DNA of 64,000 nucleotides from assembly GCA_025356665.1 (NCBI GenBank), contig JANXRV010000008.1, positions 1-64,000 of the forward strand. The letters are read 5' to 3'. The translations under genes and the position numbers were made by a program. The notes under the pieces were generated by a model. The model did no database searches, was not told the origin of the DNA, and saw only the letters and a list, made by a program, of their open reading frames with translations. Origin of the DNA: CAITSH01 sp025356665 (lineage in GTDB: Bacteria; Pseudomonadota; Gammaproteobacteria; Burkholderiales; SG8-39). This document shows positions 46,309-54,697 of this stretch, in pieces. Each line of letters starts with the position of its first letter. Position 1 is the first letter of the stretch.

Positions 46309-46946
46309 TTCTTCGCCGCCGCCTTCGGTGCCGCCGCCTTGCGTTGCTTGGCAACTTCTTCATCGTCAAGATAGCGGAATGTCTTGGCCGTCGCATCCAT
46401 GATCAGGGAGTTGTCCTTGGGCGAAGCCGAGAGGGACAGGTCGTTGAGAGTCACGATTCGCGAGAGCTGGCCGATGTCGCTGGCGAACGCGCCCATGTCG
46501 TGATAACTCCCGGTGACCTTGATCGCGATCGGCAGTTCGGCGTAAAAATCACGCGTCGTTTCGGCCGGCGCCGGCTTAAAGAGATCGAATTGCAGCCCGC
46601 GTCCAAGGCCGGCCTGGTTGATGTCAACCAGCAAGGCGTCCATTTGCGAGCGGTTGGGCAGCTGTTTGAGCAAGGCGCCAAATGAACTGTCGATTTCACG
46701 CAGCTGCTGCTGGTACAGATCGAGGTTGACGGACTGCTGTTTTTTCTTGACGTACTCGTCCTTGAGCTTGGTCTCGACCGCGGCACCCGCGTCGAGCTCT
46801 TCGACCTGTCCGGCCCAGTCGCCGAAATAGGCCCCCACCAGAATCCCGATCAGCAGCAGCAGCAGGGCCGCGGCCTTGGGCAGCGGCGGCCAGCTTCCCG
46901 GATCTTTCGGATTAAGGAATTTGAATTGTTCGAGCAATTGCTTCAT
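46305..46946 (-). CDS. pilO: Type IV pilus alignment protein PilO
   Basis: The 213-residue protein has one N-terminal membrane helix (AAALLLLLIGILVGAYFGDW), a coiled-coil segment (KKKQQSVNLDLYQQQLREID) and a ferredoxin-like periplasmic domain. It pairs with PilN in the inner membrane. The C-terminal tail is Ala/Lys-rich. Confidence 0.94.
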   Translation of the reverse strand: MKQLLEQFKFLNPKDPGSWPPLPKAAALLLLLIGILVGAYFGDWAGQVEELDAGAAVETKLKDEYVKKKQQSVNLDLYQQQLREIDSSFGALLKQLPNRSQMDALLVDINQAGLGRGLQFDLFKPAPAETTRDFYAELPIAIKVTGSYHDMGAFASDIGQLSRIVTLNDLSLSASPKDNSLIMDATAKTFRYLDDEEVAKQRKAAAPKAAAKK

Positions 46947-46949
46947 CGC

Positions 46950-47576
46950 TCAGCCCTTTTTCGCGGCGGCGGCCGCAGCAGGAACAGCATTGGCACCCGG
47001 CGCCGCCTTGCCCGCCTTGCTGGCGTCTTCGAGCTGCGGACGTTTGATGCTGACGTTCATGACAAACTCGGAAATACGTTTGTTGTTCACGGTGGCGGAG
47101 CGAATTTCAACCAGATCCGGATTTTCAAGATATGGCGATGATCCGAAGTTACGCATCAGCGTGGACACGCGCGCGTTCGACTGTGCGTAACCGGTAAGCG
47201 CAACGCCCAGGCCCTGCTGGCGCAGGGTTTTGAGATAGACGCCATCCGGCACCTGGCGAACCAGCTGGTCGAGGAGGTTGACCGACTGGCTTCGTTCGGC
47301 CTGCAGCCTTTCGATGACCTGCTTGCGCGACAGCAGCGCGGCGATCTCGTCCTTGAGCTTCTTGATCTCTTCGATTTCCTTGTCGAGTTTGGTGTTCTCT
47401 TTTTTCAGGAAGTCGTTGCGATCGGTCTGGATGGCGATATAACCGGCGATAACGCCGTGCACCAGCACGACAACAGCGATGCCGAGCGCGGCAACCATGC
47501 CGGCGAGGACACCCAGTTGCTTGCGCTGGGCCTTGCGACGCTCCTCGCGGTGGGGCAGCAGGTTTACGCGGATCAT
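46950..47576 (-). CDS. pilN: Type IV pilus alignment protein PilN
   Basis: The 208-residue protein starts MIRVNLLPHREERRKAQ, the conserved cytoplasmic peptide that binds PilM. One membrane helix (GMVAALGIAVVVLVHGVIAG) follows, then a coiled coil and a periplasmic ferredoxin-like domain. It starts four bases inside pilM. Confidence 0.95.
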   Translation of the reverse strand: MIRVNLLPHREERRKAQRKQLGVLAGMVAALGIAVVVLVHGVIAGYIAIQTDRNDFLKKENTKLDKEIEEIKKLKDEIAALLSRKQVIERLQAERSQSVNLLDQLVRQVPDGVYLKTLRQQGLGVALTGYAQSNARVSTLMRNFGSSPYLENPDLVEIRSATVNNKRISEFVMNVSIKRPQLEDASKAGKAAPGANAVPAAAAAAKKG

Positions 47577-48646
47577 GGATCGAATCTCCGGATGGCCAGT
47601 CCGCAGGCGACCATCAGCGACGGGGCCTCGGTCAGCAGCTTTTTGAGCTGTATGCGCGGCGACACGGCCATGTTGGCGAACGGATTGGCGACCAGCGTGT
47701 TGACCTGGGTGCGCGTGGAGACCACATCGTCGAGGCCGGTTATGACCGCCGAACCACCGGTGAGCAAAATATGCTCCACCGTGTTGTACTGGGTCGAGGT
47801 GAAAAAGAACTGCATGGCGCGCTCGATTTCGAGCGCGACGTTTTCCATGAAGGGGCGCAACACCTCAGCGTCAAACGTGTCCGGCAGGCCGCCGCTGCGC
47901 TTGGCGTTCTCAGCCTCTTCCTGACTCATGCCGTATTGGCGCATGATGTCCTGCGTCAGCTGGTTGCCGCCGAAGGCCTGTTCACGCGAATAGACCGTCT
48001 GGTCGTTGCGCAGCACGGTGATATTGGTGACGTTGGCGCCGATATCGACCAGCGCGACGTTCTGATCCTTGCCGTCGTTTGGCAGCTGTTTGGCGATCAA
48101 TTCGAACGCGGCCTGCATGGCAAAGGATTCGATGTCCATCACCAGGGCCTTCAGACCGCAAGCCTCTGCCACGGCGACGCGATCTTCGACTTTTTCCTTG
48201 CGGCTGGCGGCAATCAGCACTTCAACTTCCTCGGCCGAGGAGGGGGCCGGCCCGACCACCTGGAAATCCAGGTTGACCTCTTCGAGCGCAAACGGGATGT
48301 ACTGGTTGGCCTCGGTTTCGACCTGGACTTCAAGCTCTTCTTCGCGCAAGCCCGCCGGGACAATGATTTTTTTGGTGATCACGGCGGCCGTTGGCAGGGC
48401 AAGAGCGACGTTTTTTGTGCGCGTGCCAAGCTTTTTCCAGGCGCGGATGACCGCCTCGGATACCGCCTCAAGATTGGCGATGTTGCCGTCCACCACCGCA
48501 TCCTTGGGCAGGGGCTCGATGCAATAACGCTCGATGCGATGCTGACCTTTGCCGGCATCAACAAGCTCGACCATCTTGACCGAGGACGAACTGATGTCCA
48601 AGCCGATCAAAGGCGGTGTTTTCGGTGAAAAAATGTCGAGCTGCAC
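47573..48646 (-). CDS. pilM: Type IV pilus assembly ATPase-like protein PilM
   Basis: This actin-like cytoplasmic protein has PPLIGLDISSSSVKMVEL, VALVDIGANVTNITVLRND and ILLTGGSAVITGLDD, typical of PilM/FtsA-like nucleotide-binding folds. GTG 48646 (QLDIFSPKTPP) is preferred to ATG 48679 because GGGGAA lies about 9 bases upstream and PilM proteins start close to this point. It heads the pilMNOPQ operon. Confidence 0.92.
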   Translation of the reverse strand: MQLDIFSPKTPPLIGLDISSSSVKMVELVDAGKGQHRIERYCIEPLPKDAVVDGNIANLEAVSEAVIRAWKKLGTRTKNVALALPTAAVITKKIIVPAGLREEELEVQVETEANQYIPFALEEVNLDFQVVGPAPSSAEEVEVLIAASRKEKVEDRVAVAEACGLKALVMDIESFAMQAAFELIAKQLPNDGKDQNVALVDIGANVTNITVLRNDQTVYSREQAFGGNQLTQDIMRQYGMSQEEAENAKRSGGLPDTFDAEVLRPFMENVALEIERAMQFFFTSTQYNTVEHILLTGGSAVITGLDDVVSTRTQVNTLVANPFANMAVSPRIQLKKLLTEAPSLMVACGLAIRRFDP

Positions 48647-48895
48647 GGCTAGTCTTCCCCGGTAATCCTCAAAGTGCAAAGCCTTTCAGCCTCAGGTCTT
48701 TCAGCCTCGGGTACAAGGCACTGAAACCCTGCCCGCACCGCATTTGCCAAAAAAAACCGAACCCGCGGCTCTAAGCGGCTCTAAGCATTGGTCATTAACT
48801 GGTCGCGGACTCAGCCGAGTTTGCGACCACATTCCGCCCTGACAGCTACCCGAATCGCTTTTGAATCGGCTTTTGAATCGTACTGTTAGGTGATA

Positions 48896-48924
48896 ATAAT
48901 ATAATTTACATTAAATCCTAGCAA
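48896..48924 (-). promoter_or_regulatory. Candidate sigma-70 promoter of pilMNOPQ
   Basis: On the minus strand TTGCTA (48919-48924) and TATTAT (48896-48901) are separated by 17 bp within an AT-rich stretch. This leaves a 5' leader of about 240 bases before pilM GTG 48646. The 386-bp divergent gap also holds two copies of CTTTTGAATCG (about 48858-48880). Confidence 0.55.
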
Positions 48925-48963
48925 CAAGCCTAAGCACTGTAAAGTAAATTATTCACGCTTGTT

Positions 48964-48992
48964 TTGTCAGTATTGCGCCCAAACCCTATAAT
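48964..48992 (+). promoter_or_regulatory. Sigma-70 promoter of the PBP1A gene
   Basis: TTGTCA (48964-48969) and a perfect TATAAT (48987-48992) are spaced by 17 bp. Transcription would start near 49000, which excludes the in-frame starts at 48964 and 48991 and supports ATG 49033. Confidence 0.75.
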
Positions 48993-49032
48993 GTTGCGTC
49001 CCCCGTCCACCCGAACTTCTCGCCTTTTTCCT

Positions 49033-51339
49033 ATGTGGTTGCGACTCCTCGTTTTTCCTTTTGCGCTCCTCGCGGGCCTGGCCGCACTCGGGGCGGCGGT
49101 TGGGGCGTTTGTGCTGCTGCTGCTCTATCCAAACCTGCCTTCGATCGATGCGCTGACCGACTATCAGCCGAAAATTCCCTTGCGCATTTACTCCGCTGAT
49201 GGCGTCCTAATCGGGGAGTTCGGCGAAGAACGCCGCGCCGTAGTGAAGATCGCCGAAGTACCAGCGCTAATGAAACAGGCCATTCTGGCCGCTGAAGATG
49301 AACGCTTTTACCAGCATGCAGGGGTCGATACGCTGGGGGTTTTACGGGCCGCGTACTCCAATCTGGTTGGCGGGGGGAAACGCCAGGGAGCTTCGACTAT
49401 AACGATGCAGGTGGCGAGGAACTTTTTCCTCTCCAGCGAAAAAACCATCACGCGCAAAGCCTACGAGGCCATGCTCGCGTTCAAAATTGAGGCCAGCCTT
49501 TCCAAGGACCAGATTCTGGAGATCTACATTAACCAGATTTATCTTGGCCAGCGCGCTTACGGCTTTGCCTCGGCGGCGCAGATCTACTTTGGCAAAAACC
49601 TGAAGGACATCGGCGCGGCCGAGGCGGCGATGCTCGCCGGACTGCCCAAAGCCCCGTCGAGCTTTAACCCGGTGGTCAACCCCAAACGCGCCAAGCTGCG
49701 TCAGCTGTATGTGTTGCGACGTATGCACGAACTGGGGCACTTGAACGATGCGCAATTCGCCGACGCACAAAAAGCGGCGCTCAACATCAAACGCGACGCC
49801 AACGACTTTGGCATGCACGCCGAATACGCCGCTGAAATGGTCCGGCAAATGCTCTTTGAACGCTATCCGGACGAGGTCTACACCAAGGGCTTTCGCGTCT
49901 ACACCACCCTGACCAAAGCCGACCAGGATGCCGCCTACGCGGCGGTGCGCCGGGGCGTGCTCGATTACGACCGGCGTCACGGCTATCGCGGCGCGGAAGG
50001 CTATGCCGAGCTCACCGACTCTACCGACGAGGAGTACGAGGACGCGTTGTCCGATTCGAGCGACAGCGACGACCTGCTGGCGGCGCTGGTGCTGGAGGCC
50101 AGTGCCAAGCAAGTGAAAGTATATCGCCGCGGCGGCGAAACCCACGTCATCAGCGGTGAAGGGCTCAAGTTCGCGGCGCGCATGCTCGACGACAAGGCCG
50201 CGCCCAACAAACGCATCCGGCGCGGCGCCATCGTGCGCATCCAGAAGGACGAAAAGGGCGCCTGGGCCGTCGTGCAACTGCCCGATGTAGAGGCGGCTTT
50301 CATCTCGGTCAATCCACATGACGGGGCGGTACGTTCTTTAGTCGGCGGGTTCGATTTCAGCCGCAACAAATACAACCACGTCACACAGGCCTGGCGCCAG
50401 CCGGGCTCCTCGTTCAAGCCGTTCATCTATTCCGCCTCCCTGGAAAAAGGCTTCACACCGGCCACGGTCATTAACGATGCGCCGGTGGTGGTCGACCCTT
50501 TTCTGACCGGCGGTCAGACCTGGGAGCCCAAAAACTACGATGGCAAATACGAGGGCCCGATGCGCATGCGCACCGCCCTCGCCAAGTCGAAGAACATGGT
50601 CTCCATCCGCATCATGCAGGCGATCGGTCCGCAGTACGCGCAGGACTACGTCACACGCTTTGGCTTTGACGCCGAGCGGCACCCGCCCTACCTCACCATG
50701 GCCCTGGGCGCCGGCTCGGTGACAATGTGGCAGATGGCCCGAGGCTATAGCACCTTCGCCAATACCGGCTACCGCATCGAACCGTTCATCGTTTCGCGCA
50801 TCGTCGATGACCGCGGCAATGTGCTGGCGCAGGCGCAGCCGCAACAGGCGGGGGATGAGGCGCTTCGCGTGATTGATGCGCGCAACGCCTTTGTCATGGA
50901 CAGCATGCTGCGCGATGTCACGCGCTACGGCACCGCGGCGCGCGCCTCGGCCACGCTCAAGCGCCAGGATCTCGCCGGCAAAACCGGCACCACCAACGAT
51001 TTTATCGACGCCTGGTTCAACGGCTACCACCCGACGCTGGTGGGCGTGGCCTGGATCGGCTTTGACCAGCCCAAAAAACTCGGCAACAACGAAACCGGCG
51101 GGTCGGCAGCGCTGCCGATCTGGATCAATTACATGAGCAAGGCCCTGGCCGGCGTACCGGAAGTTCCCATCAGCGCCCCTGAAGGTGTGGTGAGCGCGCG
51201 CATCAATGAAGCGGGCATGCAGACGGCCGACGGCAAGCTGAGTGATTTTTTCTTCAAGGAAAGCCTGCCTGCTGCCGAGGCCGGTGCGCCGGCGGCGGGG
51301 GCGAGACCCGCGGACGAGGTCAAAAACCAGCTGTTTTGA
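49033..51339 (+). CDS. mrcA: Penicillin-binding protein 1A
   Basis: The 768-residue bifunctional protein has one N-terminal membrane helix (LAGLAALGAAVGAFVLLLL). A GT51 glycosyltransferase follows (AEDERFYQHAGVD near residue 86, RQGASTITMQVARN), then an OB-like insert (about 360-440) and a transpeptidase with SSFK (about 458), SKN and KTGT (about 650). It polymerises and cross-links peptidoglycan. It is divergent from pilM, as in many proteobacteria. Confidence 0.95.
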   Translation: MWLRLLVFPFALLAGLAALGAAVGAFVLLLLYPNLPSIDALTDYQPKIPLRIYSADGVLIGEFGEERRAVVKIAEVPALMKQAILAAEDERFYQHAGVDTLGVLRAAYSNLVGGGKRQGASTITMQVARNFFLSSEKTITRKAYEAMLAFKIEASLSKDQILEIYINQIYLGQRAYGFASAAQIYFGKNLKDIGAAEAAMLAGLPKAPSSFNPVVNPKRAKLRQLYVLRRMHELGHLNDAQFADAQKAALNIKRDANDFGMHAEYAAEMVRQMLFERYPDEVYTKGFRVYTTLTKADQDAAYAAVRRGVLDYDRRHGYRGAEGYAELTDSTDEEYEDALSDSSDSDDLLAALVLEASAKQVKVYRRGGETHVISGEGLKFAARMLDDKAAPNKRIRRGAIVRIQKDEKGAWAVVQLPDVEAAFISVNPHDGAVRSLVGGFDFSRNKYNHVTQAWRQPGSSFKPFIYSASLEKGFTPATVINDAPVVVDPFLTGGQTWEPKNYDGKYEGPMRMRTALAKSKNMVSIRIMQAIGPQYAQDYVTRFGFDAERHPPYLTMALGAGSVTMWQMARGYSTFANTGYRIEPFIVSRIVDDRGNVLAQAQPQQAGDEALRVIDARNAFVMDSMLRDVTRYGTAARASATLKRQDLAGKTGTTNDFIDAWFNGYHPTLVGVAWIGFDQPKKLGNNETGGSAALPIWINYMSKALAGVPEVPISAPEGVVSARINEAGMQTADGKLSDFFFKESLPAAEAGAPAAGARPADEVKNQLF

Positions 51340-51414
51340 CCTCCCTCGCCCCCGCCCACGCCGGGGGGCTTGGCCTGGCTACACGCCGCACCTTGGCCCT
51401 AGCCCCGGTCAAAC

Positions 51415-51747
51415 TCACGCCAGGTTGACGCTTTCGCCCGACTGCAGGCTGACCAAGCGGGACAGCGCCGCAAACAACTCTTCGCCGTCGCGGGTATTGA
51501 TCCACGCGCCTTGGCCTCCGAAGGCCGGATCATGGCGAAAGTGAAAGCCGCCCGAGCGCGCGGCGACCCAGATTTCACGCGCGACGCCGTGGCGGTTAAT
51601 GATGATCTTGCTGCGATCGGCACACTCTATTTCGAGCACGCCGCCGTCTTTGAGCTCCCAATCGATGTCGGCGCCGCTCGCCTCAAGGCCACGGTCGAGG
51701 CGCTCGAGGGCGGCATCGGCCAGAAGGTTGAATTCGCTCTCTGTCAT
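51415..51747 (-). CDS. cyaY: Frataxin-like iron-binding protein CyaY
   Basis: This 110-residue protein has an acidic first helix (ESEFNLLADAALERLDRGLE) and the frataxin sheet (GVLEIECADRSKIIINRH, REIWVAARSGGFHF). It modulates iron supply for iron-sulfur cluster assembly. It is divergent from lptM with only 38 bases between starts. Confidence 0.94.
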   Translation of the reverse strand: MTESEFNLLADAALERLDRGLEASGADIDWELKDGGVLEIECADRSKIIINRHGVAREIWVAARSGGFHFRHDPAFGGQGAWINTRDGEELFAALSRLVSLQSGESVNLA

Positions 51748-51785
51748 CGTGCTAACATTTCCTTTTAAGTAAGCCTCTGTCCGCC

Positions 51786-51920
51786 ATGTCCCGCGCCCCT
51801 GCCCTACTGATCGCCCTGCTCATCATGCTCGCGCTGCAAGCCTGCGGCACCAAGGGCCCGTTATACCTGCCGCCACCTGGCGGCACGCCTGAAACCAAGC
51901 CCGCAACGCCGGGGCGCTGA
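51786..51920 (+). CDS. lptM: LptM (YifL-like) small lipoprotein
   Basis: The 44-residue frame has a lipoprotein signal and lipobox (MLALQACGTKGPLYLPPP). The C-G-x-K-G-P-L-Y-L-P core is diagnostic of LptM, which assists LptD maturation in the outer membrane. Its place between cyaY and lysA is the conserved proteobacterial order. Confidence 0.88.
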   Translation: MSRAPALLIALLIMLALQACGTKGPLYLPPPGGTPETKPATPGR

Positions 51921-52033
51921 GAAGGCGCCGTGCGATCCCGCTCCGGACGCCCCATGCCGAAGCCAGGCAAGGGGTGCATGCGCCTGACCGTATCTCGCCT
52001 ATTGCACGCCGCCACCCAGGCGCGATCCACCAC

Positions 52034-52061
52034 CCGCATTTACCGCATTTACCGCATTTAC
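52034..52061. repeat. Three tandem copies of a 9-bp repeat upstream of lysA
   Basis: CCGCATTTA occurs three times in a row just upstream of the lysA start. The stretch 51921-52075 has no other feature. The repeat lies in the presumed lysA leader. Confidence 0.6.
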
Positions 52062-52075
52062 TTAGGTTGTTCCTA

Positions 52076-53329
52076 ATGTCCAATTTCACCTACCGCGCAG
52101 GGAAGCTGCATGCGGAGTCCGTAGCGCTTGAGGATATCGCAAGCCGCTTCGGCACGCCTTGCTTTGTCTACTCGCGCAATGCCTTGCAGACAGCCCTGGC
52201 CGAATTCCAGCAGGCGTGCGCCCGAAACGGCCGCCCCGACACGCTCATTTGCTACGCCGTAAAAGCCAACTCCAACCTGGCCATCCTCAACCTGTTCGCT
52301 CGTGCCGGCGCCGGATTTGACATCGTGTCGGGCGGCGAACTCGCACGCGTGCTCGCCGCCGGCGGCGATCCGGGCAAGGTCGTTTTTTCGGGCGTGGGCA
52401 AGACCGCGGATGAAATGCACAGCGCACTCGAAGCGGGCATCCTGTGTTTCAACGTCGAGTCGAAAAGCGAACTGTCGCGCCTCAACGCGGTTGCCGCGGC
52501 CGCGGGGCGCAAGGCGCGCGTGTCGCTGCGCGTCAACCCCGATGTCGACCCCAAGACCCATCCCTATATTTCCACCGGACTGAAGGAAAACAAGTTCGGC
52601 ATCGAGTTCGGTGCAGCCGCGGCGATATACCGCAAGGCGGCGGCCATGCCCCACCTTGCGGTGGTCGGCATCGACTGCCACATCGGCTCGCAATTGACTG
52701 AAACCGCACCCTTCATCGCCGCGCTGGACAAGGTGCTGCAGCTGGTGGACGAGCTCGCCGCCACAGGCGTCGTGCTCGAGCACCTGGACCTTGGCGGTGG
52801 CCTGGGCATTCGCTATCAGGATGAAACACCGCCTGCGGTCGACGACTATCTTGCGCCGCTATTCGCACGGCTGGCCGGGCGCAGGCAAAAAATCATGTTC
52901 GAGCCAGGCCGTCATCTGGTCGGCAATGCCGGCCTGTTGCTGACGCGCGTGGAGTATCTCAAGCACAACTCGGAAAAGAACTTCGCCATCGTCGATGCCG
53001 CCATGAACGATCTGATGCGTCCGGCCCTGTATCAGGCCTGGCACGACATCCTGCCGGTTTCGCCGCGCAAAGGGGCGGGGCACAATTACGACATCGTCGG
53101 CCCGGTTTGCGAAACCGGCGATTGGCTGGGCCGCGATCGGCAGCTGAACCTGGCCGAGGGTGACCTGCTGGCGGTCATGTCCGCGGGCGCCTACGCCATG
53201 AGCATGAGTTCCAACTACAACAGCCGCGGCCGTGCCCCGGAAGTGATGGTTGATGGTGCGCTGCCACACCAGATCCGTGCCCGTGAAACCCCGCAGGAAC
53301 TCTTTGCTTTAGAGCAAATTTTGCCGTAA
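52076..53329 (+). CDS. lysA: Diaminopimelate decarboxylase
   Basis: The 417-residue PLP enzyme (ATG 52076, MSNFTYRAGKLHAE) has the PLP lysine in ICYAVKANSNLAIL (about residue 62). It also has HIGSQLTE, DLGGGLGI, FEPGRHLVGNAG and the active-site VCETGDW. It makes lysine from meso-diaminopimelate. No dapF follows; an RND gene pair follows instead. Confidence 0.96.
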   Translation: MSNFTYRAGKLHAESVALEDIASRFGTPCFVYSRNALQTALAEFQQACARNGRPDTLICYAVKANSNLAILNLFARAGAGFDIVSGGELARVLAAGGDPGKVVFSGVGKTADEMHSALEAGILCFNVESKSELSRLNAVAAAAGRKARVSLRVNPDVDPKTHPYISTGLKENKFGIEFGAAAAIYRKAAAMPHLAVVGIDCHIGSQLTETAPFIAALDKVLQLVDELAATGVVLEHLDLGGGLGIRYQDETPPAVDDYLAPLFARLAGRRQKIMFEPGRHLVGNAGLLLTRVEYLKHNSEKNFAIVDAAMNDLMRPALYQAWHDILPVSPRKGAGHNYDIVGPVCETGDWLGRDRQLNLAEGDLLAVMSAGAYAMSMSSNYNSRGRAPEVMVDGALPHQIRARETPQELFALEQILP

Positions 53330-53429
53330 ATTTAGAGGTTTGCCATAGATTCTGGATTCGGCCGGCGCGTCATTGGTTATCGCCGCCCGCAATGAACAGC
53401 ACACTTCAAAATTTAAGCGAACAGACGCC

Positions 53430-54665
53430 ATGAATGATCCCATCATCCCGACCTCTTCCAACAAACCTTTCTTGAGCACCAAGCGCATTGTGTTCATCGG
53501 CGTGCTCGCCATCGTCATCGCGGGTGGCGCTTGGTATGCCTACTTTGGTATGCCCAAGTCCGGCTCTGGTTCTGGCCAGGCCTCCGCGCTGGGCGCCGCG
53601 GAAAAAGGCGCTGTGGCAAAAGGCGATGCCGGCAAGGGCGCTGCGGGCAAAGGGCCGGGCACGGTTCCGGTGTCCATTGCCGGCGTCTCGCAAGAAACAG
53701 TGCCATTCAAACTCCAGGCCATCGGCAACGTTGAAGCCCTGACCACCGTGAGCGTCAAAGCGCGCGTGGACGGGCAAATAGTCGAGGTCGGCTTCAAGGA
53801 GGGTGACGAGGTGCGCAAGGGCGGCATGCTGTTCAAAATTGATCCGCGCCCCTATGAGGCCACGTTACGCCAGGCCGAGGCCGCCAACGCACGCGACATC
53901 GCCGCGCGCGAACAGGCGCGCGCGCAGGAGATACGCTACAAGGAATTACTCGAAAAGAATTTTGTTTCCAAAGATGCCTACTCCCAGTTTCGCACCAATG
54001 CTGATGCCGCCTCGGCCGTAGCCGCCGCCAGCACGGCGGCGGTGGACAGCGCCAAACTCAACCTCGAGTACTGCACCATACGCTCGCCGATTGACGGCTA
54101 CACCGGCAAGATCCAGATCCAGATGGGCAACCTCGTCAAGGCCGCCGATCCCACCCCGTTGGTCATGCTCAATCAGGTTCACCCGATTTACGTCAGCTTC
54201 GCCGTGCCGGAACAAAGCCTCGCCATGCTGCGCTCTTACATGGCCAAGGGGCCGCTTGTCGTCCAGGCCGGACCACCCAACACAGACAAGGTTGCCGCAT
54301 CAGGCACGCTGATATTCGTCGATAACGCAGTTGACGCAACGACCGGCACAATCAAGCTGCGCGCGCGATTCACCAACAACGACAATGCGTTGTGGCCCGG
54401 CCAGTTCGTCAATGTGAGCCTGAAACTGTTTGACCAGAAAGACGCGGTGCTGGTGCCGGCGCAAGCGGTTCAGACCGGACCGAACGGCCAATTCGTTTAT
54501 GTGGTCAAGGCCGACATGACAACCGAGGTGCGCAAGGTGACGGTCGAGCGTGCCGAGGGCAGCAAGCTGATTATCGCCAGCGGCGTGGAACCGGGCGAAC
54601 AAGTCATTACGCGAGGCCAGTTGCGACTCGCCCCAGGCGTGAAAGTTGCTCCCGAAAAATCCTGA
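53430..54665 (+). CDS. RND efflux periplasmic adaptor (MdtA-like)
   Basis: The 411-residue protein from ATG 53430 has an N-terminal membrane anchor (IVFIGVLAIVIAGGAWYAYF) and a low-complexity linker (EKGAVAKGDAGKGAAGKG). Lipoyl and hairpin domains follow (VKARVDGQIVEVGFKEGDEV; YCTIRSPIDGYTGKI), then a beta-barrel (DNAVDATTGTIKLRARF). It links the inner-membrane pump to an outer-membrane channel, which is not encoded here. Confidence 0.93.
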   Translation: MNDPIIPTSSNKPFLSTKRIVFIGVLAIVIAGGAWYAYFGMPKSGSGSGQASALGAAEKGAVAKGDAGKGAAGKGPGTVPVSIAGVSQETVPFKLQAIGNVEALTTVSVKARVDGQIVEVGFKEGDEVRKGGMLFKIDPRPYEATLRQAEAANARDIAAREQARAQEIRYKELLEKNFVSKDAYSQFRTNADAASAVAAASTAAVDSAKLNLEYCTIRSPIDGYTGKIQIQMGNLVKAADPTPLVMLNQVHPIYVSFAVPEQSLAMLRSYMAKGPLVVQAGPPNTDKVAASGTLIFVDNAVDATTGTIKLRARFTNNDNALWPGQFVNVSLKLFDQKDAVLVPAQAVQTGPNGQFVYVVKADMTTEVRKVTVERAEGSKLIIASGVEPGEQVITRGQLRLAPGVKVAPEKS

Positions 54666-54697
54666 GATTCCCGGTAACTGCTTGAGGTAACACCCCG

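Noticed and set aside
48964..49032. Upstream starts of the PBP1A gene at 48964 and 48991
   Set aside because: They lie on the -35 and -10 elements of a strong promoter; ATG 49033 directly precedes the membrane anchor.
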